A DNA stretch of 64,000 nucleotides. Source: Levilactobacillus andaensis (GTDB taxonomy: Bacteria > Bacillota > Bacilli > Lactobacillales > Lactobacillaceae). The stretch is taken from NCBI RefSeq assembly GCF_016861695.1, contig NZ_BOLP01000002.1:1-64000 (forward strand). The letters run 5' to 3'. Numbering within the stretch: the first letter of the stretch is position 1; every line of letters begins with the position of its first letter. The position numbers and the translations under genes are program-made. The notes below the pieces were generated by a model that worked only from the letters and a program-made list of their open reading frames with translations, ran no database searches and had not been told where the DNA came from. Positions 42,529 to 50,777 of this stretch are shown piece after piece.

Positions 42529-44094
42529 TTAATTTGACGATAACTTACGGTAAGCTGGTAAGGATTGCAACGTTACCGGTACTTGCCGTTCAGCTGGTCC
42601 CGTAATAATCGTGGCCTCGCCAGTGACGGATTGCCATTGGCCGGCAGGGAAGTAAATAGCCTTTTGCGTTGCATGTTGCTCTAAGACTGGGGCAACCAGG
42701 AAGTCACTTCCCAGCATGAATTGCGTGTTCAAATACTGCCGCTTCGTTTCGGCGAAATCGTAAGCCATAGACCGAACGATTGGCGCACCAGTCTCAGCTG
42801 CGCTCTCTGCCAAGGTGGTAATGTCATCGGCAAATTGCTGATGAAGTTTGGCGGCTTGACGACATAGGGCTAGGTGTTCCTTGTCCAGTACCCGCCAAGG
42901 TGCCACGGAGAATTGCATCATTGGCATCAATGCTGAACACTGGGCAGAGCGAACGATGAGTTCTTGATCAAAATGGTCGAGAGTGATCAGACTGCGGATC
43001 TCACCGCCACCAATCATGTCTGGGCAACTGAAGTAGTAGCCCAACAGGCCCTGGGCAATCGTGTCCGGAATCAGTTCGGACAGACCGTCTTTGCCCCACT
43101 CAAAACGCTTATCTTGTAGGCGGTTAACCAATGGTGCCCCTTCATTACGGTAGTTCGCCCGAAATTCGTTGTAAGGGAATTCCGCACCGAACTCACCCCA
43201 TAATTGGGTCTGTTGCTGTGGACTCAGCTCACCAGCCGAAATGTCGGTTTCCTTGTAGAAGTGGGGATCACCAGCGTCAAATTTAAAACCATCGACGCCA
43301 GTATCCGCCTGCAATTTTTGCAACGTCCCTTTTAACCAGTCATACGTTGCTGGATTACTCAAATCTAGGACGGCACTGTACCCATTCCACCATTCACGGA
43401 CCACGGGTTCACCCGATGGCTCACGCAGCAACATCTGCTTATCGCGTAGTTCCCGGTACTCCATCGAATCCGCACTGACAAATGGGCAGACCCACACCAT
43501 GACCTTGAAGCCCATATCGTGTAGCTCGTCAATCATGGCCCGGGGAGCAGGGAACTTCCGCGCAGAGAATTCCCAACGTCCATAGTAGTCAGCCCACAGA
43601 TCATCGATCATGATAATTCCAGCTGGAAAACCATTGTCAGCAATACCATGCGCGTACTTTAAAACGTCGGCTTGATTTTGTTGATAGAGCAGTTCGATCC
43701 AGGTATTCCATTGTGGCAAGTCGAAAAATGCCCGTGGTGGCATCTTGCCCAGCTGAAAGGCTTGCTCAGCAACTACCTGTTGCGCGCCACGCAGCCCATT
43801 GGCCCCGGATACCATTGAAACGGAGTCGCGCGTAACGATGTGAAAGACCCCATCAGCCAACGTTAACTTGAATGGCGTCGCACTCCAGATAGCCCGACCC
43901 TTAGTAGACAGGAAAATCGGGGCGACCTGGTTACCATTCACCAAATGAATCAAATCAAGCTCATATGTACTCTCACGAGTTAACGGGTACTGCGAGCCAT
44001 CAGCCACACAACCACCGTACCACTCTTCATCTTCCAAAACGGGAATCTCTAGTGGTGCGGTCAAACTTGCGGTCAATTCATCAAAAGTTATCAT
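42529..44094 (-). CDS. Glycoside hydrolase family 31 protein, MYORG/alpha-galactosidase-like branch
   Basis: 521 residues. GH31 barrel: MIDDLWADYYGRWEF, VWVCPFVSADS, nucleophile D273 in DGFKFDAGD, and GYYFSCPDMIGGGE. FKFDAG rather than the DMNEP/DGTE of alpha-glucosidases matches the branch with human MYORG and bacterial alpha-galactosidases, so alpha-galactoside cleavage is as likely as alpha-glucoside (inference). Cytosolic. ATG 44094 follows GGGAGG; earlier in-frame codons lack a site. Operon with the GPH symporter. Confidence 0.85.
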   Translation of the reverse strand: MITFDELTASLTAPLEIPVLEDEEWYGGCVADGSQYPLTRESTYELDLIHLVNGNQVAPIFLSTKGRAIWSATPFKLTLADGVFHIVTRDSVSMVSGANGLRGAQQVVAEQAFQLGKMPPRAFFDLPQWNTWIELLYQQNQADVLKYAHGIADNGFPAGIIMIDDLWADYYGRWEFSARKFPAPRAMIDELHDMGFKVMVWVCPFVSADSMEYRELRDKQMLLREPSGEPVVREWWNGYSAVLDLSNPATYDWLKGTLQKLQADTGVDGFKFDAGDPHFYKETDISAGELSPQQQTQLWGEFGAEFPYNEFRANYRNEGAPLVNRLQDKRFEWGKDGLSELIPDTIAQGLLGYYFSCPDMIGGGEIRSLITLDHFDQELIVRSAQCSALMPMMQFSVAPWRVLDKEHLALCRQAAKLHQQFADDITTLAESAAETGAPIVRSMAYDFAETKRQYLNTQFMLGSDFLVAPVLEQHATQKAIYFPAGQWQSVTGEATIITGPAERQVPVTLQSLPAYRKLSSN

Positions 44095-44130
44095 CAGAAC
44101 TTCCTCCCAATATTTGGTGATTTCTGTCTT

Positions 44131-44181
44131 ATCATAGCCAAATCTATTTCGAAACGATAGCAACTCGAATCGCTATCGTTT
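44131..44181 (-). promoter_or_regulatory. Promoter and operator-like palindrome of the GH31-GPH operon
   Basis: -10 TATGAT at 44136-44131 on the minus strand. A perfect 10-bp inverted repeat AAACGATAGC-N10-GCTATCGTTT (44152-44181) covers the poorly conserved -35 region, suiting activator or repressor binding. Confidence 0.6.
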
Positions 44182-44293
44182 TACCCCTTGGAGTAATTAA
44201 GTAACTTAATTTTTAAACCAACCCTCATGAGACCTGGTACCGAACGCTATGTAATAGTTTTGTGTGGTTAGTGTATTATTTTAATTAACCCTA

Positions 44294-44322
44294 CTGACAA
44301 TCTTCCATCCCTACGTTATGAT
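44294..44322 (+). promoter_or_regulatory. Promoter of the PAP2-type phosphatase gene
   Basis: CTGACA (44294-44299), 17 bp, TATGAT (44317-44322), about 55 bp ahead of the start codon. Confidence 0.65.
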
Positions 44323-44377
44323 GTGAATGTAACCGGAAATGAAAACGTCACCGCACTTTTGAAAGGCAGGTATTTTC

Positions 44378-46108
44378 ATGAAAACTAGACAACGTACTTG
44401 GACCAAGCGCGCCGCAACGATTCTTTCTTTAGTGGCCGTGACGCTTCCCATGGCAACAACCGTGGCCAGCGCCGCAACGACTACTGATGATCTCTCCGCC
44501 CACGAAGCCCCTTACGGCTACTTTGTGGACACGTATCAACAGAACACCAAGAAAAATACGACTCAGACTAACAACCCCGTCGTTGGTGAAATGGCTGAGT
44601 TCTCTACATACTGGAATAACGACAAAGCGTTAAACACCGTCCTACTCGGCGAAAACGTGGGTAAAGCCGCCGCTATCACCCAGAAACGGACCGACGCAGA
44701 AGCCACTCGTTCCTACCTAACTGACCGTCGCGACCTGCGCTACAACTTAATCTCTGGCTTAGGGCCTTACGCTTCCGCCTTCATTAAGAACGCCGACGCT
44801 AAGACCGACTTTAACGACATGCCAAGTACGCCACTTCCTGCAAATGCACCCTACAGCAAGGTCACTTGGGCCTCAACGACCTCACCACTTGGTCCCCTGG
44901 TTAAGCTGGTCGACACCACGGCCCGCTCGCCATTCTCCGGAACTGGAATCGTTAAGCACGTTGTCCGTTACGTTCGCCCTTACCGTCAAAGCACTGATGT
45001 TAAGGTCGTCCCTGCTCTTTCTAAGGTCATGGCCGCTGCCAAAGCTGACGACTACGACTTCCCAAGTGGACACACAACTGCTGCCTTTGAATCTGGAGAA
45101 ACACTGGCCTACGCAGTTCCTGAACGGTTCCAAGAATTAATCACGCGTTCTTCCGAAGTGGGTTATGACCGAATCTTAGCTGGTCGGCATTCACCATTAG
45201 CCGTCATGGGTGGTCGAATGGTCGGAACAGCCATGACGGCTGCCACTTTAAACGATCCTAAGAACCAAGAACTGATGAAGCAAGCCTACGCCGTTGCCCA
45301 CACTGATTCCCTGTTGAAAACCAAGGATCTGTCTGCAAACGACGACTTCAAAGATTACCAAACGAACCGCGATGCCTACCGTTTCCGGATGACTTACGGG
45401 TTCAGCCAAACCGGCAATACCACCCAAGCCATGCGCGTTCCTAAGGGCGCCGAAGTGCTCTTAGCAACTCGTTTACCTTACCTGAACGCAACACAACGCC
45501 GGGACGTCTTGTTCACAACGGGAATGCCATCCGGCTACCCCGTTATGGACGATGCCGAAGGCTGGGGCCGTTTAGACCTCTTCTCCGCTGCGAACGGTTA
45601 CGGTGCCCTTAACGACCCAGTGACGGTCAACATGGACGCTAGCCAAGGCGGATTCAATGCCAAGGACAACTGGCGCAACAACATCACCGGTAAGGGTCAA
45701 CTGACGAAGACTGGTTCTGGTAGCTTAACCTTGAGTGGTAACAACAGCTACGCAGGTGGTACTTTATTGAAGGCTGGTGCCTTACAATTAGCAACCACTT
45801 CCGCACTAGGTAAAGGAAACGTGACGATCAAGGGTGGTCAATTACAATTAGCAACCACTAAGGTCACTATCAAGGGTAACTTCCAACAAGCCAAGGCTGG
45901 CCAATTGAAGCTAAGCCGCGATGCGCACGTCAACATCAAGAAGACGGCCAAGCTGAACGGGACGCTGAAGTTAACGGCTGGTTCTTTAAAGAATGGCACG
46001 AAGTTGATGACCTTCCACGCACACAAAGGAAAATTCAACCACGTCTCCGGCTTGCCTAAGGGCTGGCACGTGGTTTACACGAAACACGCCGTTACGTTAG
46101 AAAAGTAG
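44378..46108 (+). CDS. Secreted PAP2/class A acid phosphatase-like protein with autotransporter-type beta repeat
   Basis: 576 residues. Signal peptide 1-32 (VASAATT). PAP2 motifs: KX6RP at K193-P201, PSGH at 229-232, and R265-x5-H271 of motif 3. The Asp normally four residues after that His (HX3D) is Ala275 (HSPLAVMGG). After the catalytic part, residues about 440-500 carry a GTGSLTLSGNNSYAGGTLL-type repeat, known from autotransporter-associated beta strands, then Lys-rich beta structure to the end. It probably removes phosphate from extracellular monoesters and attaches to the wall. Loss of Asp questions full activity. Confidence 0.82.
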   Translation: MKTRQRTWTKRAATILSLVAVTLPMATTVASAATTTDDLSAHEAPYGYFVDTYQQNTKKNTTQTNNPVVGEMAEFSTYWNNDKALNTVLLGENVGKAAAITQKRTDAEATRSYLTDRRDLRYNLISGLGPYASAFIKNADAKTDFNDMPSTPLPANAPYSKVTWASTTSPLGPLVKLVDTTARSPFSGTGIVKHVVRYVRPYRQSTDVKVVPALSKVMAAAKADDYDFPSGHTTAAFESGETLAYAVPERFQELITRSSEVGYDRILAGRHSPLAVMGGRMVGTAMTAATLNDPKNQELMKQAYAVAHTDSLLKTKDLSANDDFKDYQTNRDAYRFRMTYGFSQTGNTTQAMRVPKGAEVLLATRLPYLNATQRRDVLFTTGMPSGYPVMDDAEGWGRLDLFSAANGYGALNDPVTVNMDASQGGFNAKDNWRNNITGKGQLTKTGSGSLTLSGNNSYAGGTLLKAGALQLATTSALGKGNVTIKGGQLQLATTKVTIKGNFQQAKAGQLKLSRDAHVNIKKTAKLNGTLKLTAGSLKNGTKLMTFHAHKGKFNHVSGLPKGWHVVYTKHAVTLEK

Positions 46109-46120
46109 CCGTACAAAAGT

Positions 46121-46166
46121 ATACAGAAAAGGGGCTGTGGCGATTGTCACAGTCCCTTTTCTGTAT
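46121..46166. terminator. Bidirectional terminator
   Basis: ATACAGAAAAGGG...CTGTG / CACAG...CCCTTTTCTGTAT. Confidence 0.9.
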
Positions 46167-46168
46167 GC

Positions 46169-46375
46169 CTATTCTTCCTCCTGATATGCCAACAGATCTC
46201 CTGGTTGGCACTGCAGCACCCGGCAGAGTGCCGTCAGCGTTGAAAATCGAATGGCACGTGCCTTGCCATTTTTTAAAATGGATAGGTTGGCCATGGTAAT
46301 CCCAACCTCTTTAGAAAGTTCCGTCAATGTCATCTTGCGCTTCGCTAACATCACGTCTAAATTAATTACGATCAT
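46169..46375 (-). CDS. Small XRE/Cro-type helix-turn-helix regulator (YozG-like)
   Basis: 68 residues, a single Cro/C1 helix-turn-helix (LTELSKEVGITMANLSILKNGKARAIRFSTL), of the HTH_26 kind. Overlaps the DUF2975 gene by 4 bp. Pairs of DUF2975 membrane protein and small XRE regulator are common in Firmicutes; the regulator is thought to be held by or signal with the membrane protein. Target unknown. Confidence 0.88.
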   Translation of the reverse strand: MIVINLDVMLAKRKMTLTELSKEVGITMANLSILKNGKARAIRFSTLTALCRVLQCQPGDLLAYQEEE

Positions 46376-46842
46376 ATCGTCAGCTCATTTTCTGTCTTGA
46401 ACGTAAACGCATTGGCCACCAATTTTTGTAAGATGCTGGCAAAGACACCGATGACGGTTGCAGCGGCCAAAATAATACACGATAATAGCAAAATTCCCGG
46501 GGCATCGGCCGCATCCGTCCACCAGTAAGCTAACGGCAACATTGCTAAGAAGACAAGTGCCACCAGATACGCACTCCACTTGATTCGTTTGAGGGCGGTA
46601 ACAGATTTCAGTGAGAACGCCGTATTTTGATCAATTCGCTGTAGAAGTGTGTACGCCTGAACGACTGCGTTTAACACACAGCCGCACGTTACCAGCAATC
46701 CCCCACCCATGACGAACGAAAAGCCATGCATGATGTGCATCGTGCCGTCCACTAAAAATGGCACCACAATTATTCCCAGTGCAATGACGATCAAGCCAAT
46801 AACGGCTAAAGCTAACTTTAGAAGTAACGTTTCTCGTTTCAC
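46372..46842 (-). CDS. DUF2975 family membrane protein
   Basis: 156 residues with four helices (about 10-32, 45-65, 95-113, 120-142). Starts with GTG after GGAGGG. DUF2975 members sit beside XRE regulators as here, with an ATGA overlap. Function unknown; proposed membrane partner of the regulator. Confidence 0.82.
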   Translation of the reverse strand: MKRETLLLKLALAVIGLIVIALGIIVVPFLVDGTMHIMHGFSFVMGGGLLVTCGCVLNAVVQAYTLLQRIDQNTAFSLKSVTALKRIKWSAYLVALVFLAMLPLAYWWTDAADAPGILLLSCIILAAATVIGVFASILQKLVANAFTFKTENELTI

Positions 46843-46940
46843 GACGGGTCCCTCCTCTATTTAACTTTAGAATACGCCATTTATTATTGATAAACAATAA
46901 ATAGTTATTAAGATACGATAAAGTTCAACTTGATGCCAGC

Positions 46941-46982
46941 AAAAAAGCGCGGCTCCGATTTCTATCGGGGACCCCGCCTTTT
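46941..46982 (-). terminator. Terminator of the ABC exporter gene
   Basis: On the minus strand a GGCGGGGTCCCCGAT / ATCGGAGCCGCGC stem with bulges, then six T. Confidence 0.8.
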
Positions 46983-46985
46983 AGC

Positions 46986-48755
46986 CTATTCTTTGAATTG
47001 AATTCTCACGTAATCCTTGTAGATCGGCAGGCTAGCCATCAATTCCTGATGGGTGCCGTGGCCGCTAATGTGGCCATTTTCCACGAAGTAAATATTGTCC
47101 GCGTCTACGATGGTGCTCAAACGGTGGGCAATAATTAACGTCGTGCGCCCCTTCATCAGCTGGCTAAGGGCTTGCTGTACCATTGCTTCTGATTCTGAAT
47201 CCAAACTAGCAGTGGCCTCGTCCAACAACAGAATCTTGGGATCACGCAGGAACGCCCGCGCAATCGCTAATCGTTGACGTTGACCCCCACTGACCTTGAC
47301 ACCGCGTTCGCCGACCTGCGTGTCCAAGCCGTCAGTCATATGGCGAACAAACTCATCCGCCGATGCCAATTGCAAGACGTGCCATAACTCATCATCGGAG
47401 TACGTTTGATCAGAACCATACGTCAAATTGTGTCGCACCGTTCCGGCCATGATGGCTGAGTCTTGGCTGACATACCCAATCTGTGACCGCCAATCGCTCA
47501 GGTTTAGATTAGAAACATCCTGACCGCCAATCGTAATTTGCCCATTCTGTGGCTGGTAGTAACGTTCCAGTAGCCCGAAGATCGTCGATTTTCCGCCACC
47601 CGATGGCCCAGCAAAAGCGACTACCGAGTTGGGTTGGGCCTCGAAATTCACATCATGCAGAATCATTTCACCGTCATCATCGTAAGCAAAGTCAACGTGT
47701 TCCATTGCCAACGGTTGGTCGCTAACGGATTGGGTCGTTCCAGCAGTCAATTGTTCTTCTGGCTCCGCAAGTAAATCGCGAACCCGTTCCGTAGATCCAC
47801 TGGCCTTGGATAACGTCGTGAAGAACCGCGCCAAGGTCCCCGCTGGGCCGATGATTTGGAACAGATACATCAGGAATGAGAACATCGTCCCCATGCTCAT
47901 GGTGCCCGCAGAAACTCGCGCCGCCGCGTAGGCCAGAACGCCCACAAAGACCGCTAGCATAGTCGTCGTCATAACGGGACCGGCGATTGCGTCGTAAATG
48001 GCTTCCTTTAACCCAATTTGGTAGAGACTGCTAATCTGCTTCCCACCGGTCTGCGTTTCATAACCTTCCGCATTGGAGGACTTCACTAGTCGAATCTCCC
48101 CTAAGGTTTCATTGGTTGCCCCACTGAATTCTGCCATGGTGTCTTGCCGTTGATGACCGATCTTATTACTCAACCGCATAATCGGAAACATGACTAACAT
48201 CATCAATGGAACGGCAATAAACATAATGGCCGTCATCTTCCAGTCCATAAACAACATGATGACCAACGCCCCACCAAGTTGCAGGAGGGCGGTCACCATC
48301 TGTGGAAATGAATTGGCTAACAGGTCTTTGATCTGCATCGTGTCATTGACGAGTCGTGAGGTCATTTCGCCGGTCTTAACACTATCAAAATAACTCACCC
48401 GTAGTCGAACTAACTTTTGCCACAGGATCTCCCGTAACCGGGCAACGACATTTTCTCCAAAGAATCCTAGTAGTGCGCCCGAGAAGGCACTCACCAGTGC
48501 ACTCACAATGAATAAGACGATGACGCCAATCAGCAACGGCCGGTTTAACGTGTGGCCTAGCCCGTTGATTAAAGACTGGGCCAGCTTCGGGACGGCCAAC
48601 TGGGCGCCGGTGGCCAATGCCCCGAACCCTAGGCCCACCCACAGCTGCCAGTACTTCGGTTTAGTCTGACGAATCAAATGCATAAAGCCCCGAAAGTCAA
48701 ACTTGCTACCGACTCGAGACCGCTTAACGCTTGGTGCTGCTACTCTTCGTTCCAT
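46986..48755 (-). CDS. Multidrug ABC exporter half-transporter (LmrA/BmrA type)
   Basis: 589 residues: an N-terminal basic tail, six-helix ABC_membrane domain (about 30-320) and ATPase domain (about 350-585). Walker A GPSGGGKST, signature VSGGQRQRLAIARAF, Walker B ILLLDEATASLD, H-loop IAHRLST. Works as a homodimer in the plasma membrane, extruding lipophilic drugs. Follows the MarR gene by 24 bp, so regulated by it. Confidence 0.93.
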   Translation of the reverse strand: MERRVAAPSVKRSRVGSKFDFRGFMHLIRQTKPKYWQLWVGLGFGALATGAQLAVPKLAQSLINGLGHTLNRPLLIGVIVLFIVSALVSAFSGALLGFFGENVVARLREILWQKLVRLRVSYFDSVKTGEMTSRLVNDTMQIKDLLANSFPQMVTALLQLGGALVIMLFMDWKMTAIMFIAVPLMMLVMFPIMRLSNKIGHQRQDTMAEFSGATNETLGEIRLVKSSNAEGYETQTGGKQISSLYQIGLKEAIYDAIAGPVMTTTMLAVFVGVLAYAAARVSAGTMSMGTMFSFLMYLFQIIGPAGTLARFFTTLSKASGSTERVRDLLAEPEEQLTAGTTQSVSDQPLAMEHVDFAYDDDGEMILHDVNFEAQPNSVVAFAGPSGGGKSTIFGLLERYYQPQNGQITIGGQDVSNLNLSDWRSQIGYVSQDSAIMAGTVRHNLTYGSDQTYSDDELWHVLQLASADEFVRHMTDGLDTQVGERGVKVSGGQRQRLAIARAFLRDPKILLLDEATASLDSESEAMVQQALSQLMKGRTTLIIAHRLSTIVDADNIYFVENGHISGHGTHQELMASLPIYKDYVRIQFKE

Positions 48756-48779
48756 CTCTCTTACGCCTCATTTCAAATA

Positions 48780-49298
48780 TTAAAACCAGCGCGGACCAAA
48801 TCCATGGTGCGGCCAGTCATTGCCATGCCGATTCAAATCGCTCCAATCAAGGTCACCGACCTGATGATTGAGCTTCGTCAGCAGCCGTTCCAAGTCGGCC
48901 TGTTCATCTGCGTCCAGTCCACCAAATAGTTTTTCGGACAGACCATCAACACGCTGATCATACTGATTAAACATCTCTTGCCCCCGGTCACTCAGCTTAA
49001 CAATGACGGCCCGCTTATCGGATTCGCTGGGGACCCGCTCAACCAATCCCATATCCTCCAAGCGACTAATTGTCGCACTGACCGAACTCGGACGAATATC
49101 TAGAATTTCCGCAATATCCGCATTAGTCATCCCATCCTTAGCGTGATGCAGGAGTTGCAATAGGCGCAACTGCCCCCGACCGCCATTAGGGCCACCGTGA
49201 CCACCCATTCCCGGTTGATGACCAACGACCATCAAAAACTCTCTGTTCTGAAACAATTTGCCAAAGCTCTGTAATAAATCACGACTTTCATCCGACAT
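48780..49298 (-). CDS. MarR-family repressor
   Basis: 172 residues. Winged helix: GQLRLLQLLHHAKDGMTNADIAEILDIRPSSVSATISRLEDMGLVERVPSESDKRAVIVKLSDRG. A Gly/His-rich insert (GHQPGMGGHGGPNGGRG) precedes it and a His/Trp-rich tail (RHGNDWPHHGFGPRWF) ends it. Such His runs could bind metal (inference). First gene of the MarR-ABC operon; tandem repeats in its promoter are the likely operator. Confidence 0.9.
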   Translation of the reverse strand: MSDESRDLLQSFGKLFQNREFLMVVGHQPGMGGHGGPNGGRGQLRLLQLLHHAKDGMTNADIAEILDIRPSSVSATISRLEDMGLVERVPSESDKRAVIVKLSDRGQEMFNQYDQRVDGLSEKLFGGLDADEQADLERLLTKLNHQVGDLDWSDLNRHGNDWPHHGFGPRWF

Positions 49299-49330
49299 GC
49301 TTCGGACCTCCTCTTTAAATTCGTGTCATT

Positions 49331-49393
49331 ATCTTAGCACTTTGGTTAGCTTTTAACAACAAAAACTAACTAAAAACTAACTAAAAACTAGAG
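49331..49393 (-). promoter_or_regulatory. MarR-ABC operon promoter with 11-bp tandem repeats
   Basis: On the minus strand TTGTTA (49359-49354), 17 bp, TAAGAT (49336-49331). Just upstream are near-identical 11-bp units TAGTTTTTAGT in tandem (about 49360-49393), which could hold several MarR dimers. Confidence 0.65.
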
Positions 49394-49421
49394 AGTCCCG
49401 TCAAATCAGCGTTTGTCGGTC

Positions 49422-49456
49422 AAAAAAAGTTGTGACTCGCGCCGCAACTTTTTAAA
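49422..49456 (-). terminator. Terminator of the VOC-family gene
   Basis: AAAAGTTG / CAACTTTT stem followed by T-run on the minus strand. Confidence 0.75.
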
Positions 49457-49461
49457 AATCA

Positions 49462-49818
49462 CTATTTTGCTTGGCCGACTGCGAAGTAAGTCCCGTCCGG
49501 ATCAGGGAAACCAAATGCGAGCTGACCATTGTCATCCACGATTTCCGTTGCACCGGGCAACTCATCATGCAGCTCTTCAAAACGCTCACTAAACAACATC
49601 AGTGAAGGTACGTTATTGAGCACTTCTGGTGAATAGGCTGCAATGAAGCTGCGAGAGAACAGAGAAAGCTCGGTTCCGGCGTTCAATGTAAGCACCACAT
49701 TTTGGGAACCATCGGCTAAGGGCATCTTTGCTACAACTGGCAATTCGAAGTAATCCTGCCAGAACTTAACGGACCGATCAACGTCTGTCACGTAGAGCAT
49801 AATTCGTGTTTTTTGCAT
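49462..49818 (-). CDS. VOC-superfamily (glyoxalase/bleomycin-resistance-like) protein
   Basis: 118 residues from the ATG after GAGG. Paired beta-alpha-beta-beta-beta modules: RIMLYVTDVDRSVKFWQDYFELPV and the end FGFPDPDGTYFAVGQ. Cytosolic; may bind a hydrophobic ligand or act as a dioxygenase-like enzyme. Substrate unknown. Monocistronic. Confidence 0.85.
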   Translation of the reverse strand: MQKTRIMLYVTDVDRSVKFWQDYFELPVVAKMPLADGSQNVVLTLNAGTELSLFSRSFIAAYSPEVLNNVPSLMLFSERFEELHDELPGATEIVDDNGQLAFGFPDPDGTYFAVGQAK

Positions 49819-49924
49819 CAGATTCACCTCGTCTTTTGATATCTCACATTCTACCATCAAAAACTAATTTGGAGAACTTACAAGTTTCCCTAGCTTTTCT
49901 GCGATAGAACAGGTATGCTTATCT

Positions 49925-50020
49925 ATGCAGGTTTGCACCTGTCTAGTTGCTCTGTACATTCCAAAATGTAACCTATGGATCAACTAGTTGCCTCCATCTC
50001 GGATTGATGGGGGCTTTTTT
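49925..50020 (+). ncRNA. Candidate small RNA with three hairpins and a strong terminator
   Basis: In order: CAGGT-ttgc-ACCTG, TACATT-ccaa-AATGTA, the self-complementary CAACTAGTTG, then terminator GCCTCCATC (49990-49998) / GATGGGGGC (50006-50014) and six T. CTAGTTGC occurs twice as a direct repeat. No upstream gene needs this plus-strand terminator, since the flanking gene on the left points away. Promoter not clear. Resembles the antitoxin RNA of par-type loci in outline, but no toxin gene was found. Confidence 0.5.
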
Positions 50021-50222
50021 GTACCCTTTTTTAATTAAATACACTGTTAATCGCTTACAAAGTGGCATTTCACTAAAAGTTATTGAACAGGTGTTGATTT
50101 TTTTTAATTGTGTGCCTATACTATATATCGTTGTGTTGATTAAACATAGTTAGAACCATTTTAACAATGATTAGATTAGATAGTAACTAGTCATCAAAAT
50201 AGCGGATGGAGGTTGCCGGCCA
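50021..50222. other. AT-rich region upstream of tetR
   Basis: Low-GC stretch with no convincing gene. Likely promoter for the TetR-GNAT pair; GGAGG precedes the TetR start. Confidence 0.35.
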
Positions 50223-50762
50223 ATGGACCGTAGAACGCTTAAAACGCAACGGTTAATCAAAGATACTTTGCTGCAGCTTTTACAGCAAAAGCCCTTGCAT
50301 AAGATTACCGTTTCAGAGATTACACAAATCGCCAACATTGGACGGGGAACCTTCTATATCCACTATCCAGACGTCGATAGCTTGTATGATCAAATCATCA
50401 ATGACGCTATCGCTAATCTCACTGAACTGTTCGACCAAACGTACCCTAGCGGCACGGGCAACGCAGACTTTGTTGCCCTTTTTCGCGCCGTTACGCAATA
50501 TTTAACGGCCAATGCCACCCTCTTCTGTGTTCTCTTACGGAACCAGAAAAGCGGTCGGGTCATGCAACAAATCAAAAATCTCTTTACACAACGGGTCATG
50601 ACCGAAAGGCAGTTTGACCCCAACGATACTGAAATTAAAGTGACCGTTGCATTCACTACAGCTGGCGCCATCGGTGTTCTGTCCGATTGGCTCACTGGCG
50701 ACTTAGATGTCAGTGCCGACCAGCTAGCCCAAATTATTGATAAGATTCTCGCCAAGTTTTAA
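50223..50762 (+). CDS. TetR/AcrR-family regulator (DhaS-like)
   Basis: 179 residues. HTH with VSEITQIANIGRGTFYIHYPDVDSLYDQI, close to the short TetR group with TetR_C_8-like C-terminus. ATG follows GGAGG. The acetyltransferase gene begins 15 bp downstream, so they form an operon; the regulator probably controls itself and that gene. Effector unknown. Confidence 0.87.
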   Translation: MDRRTLKTQRLIKDTLLQLLQQKPLHKITVSEITQIANIGRGTFYIHYPDVDSLYDQIINDAIANLTELFDQTYPSGTGNADFVALFRAVTQYLTANATLFCVLLRNQKSGRVMQQIKNLFTQRVMTERQFDPNDTEIKVTVAFTTAGAIGVLSDWLTGDLDVSADQLAQIIDKILAKF

Positions 50763-50777
50763 CCCTAGGAGGTCACG

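Noticed and set aside
49925-50220. Full par-type type I toxin-antitoxin locus
   Set aside because: Direct repeats and a terminator are there, but no small hydrophobic toxin frame with a ribosome site facing the terminator could be found on either strand.
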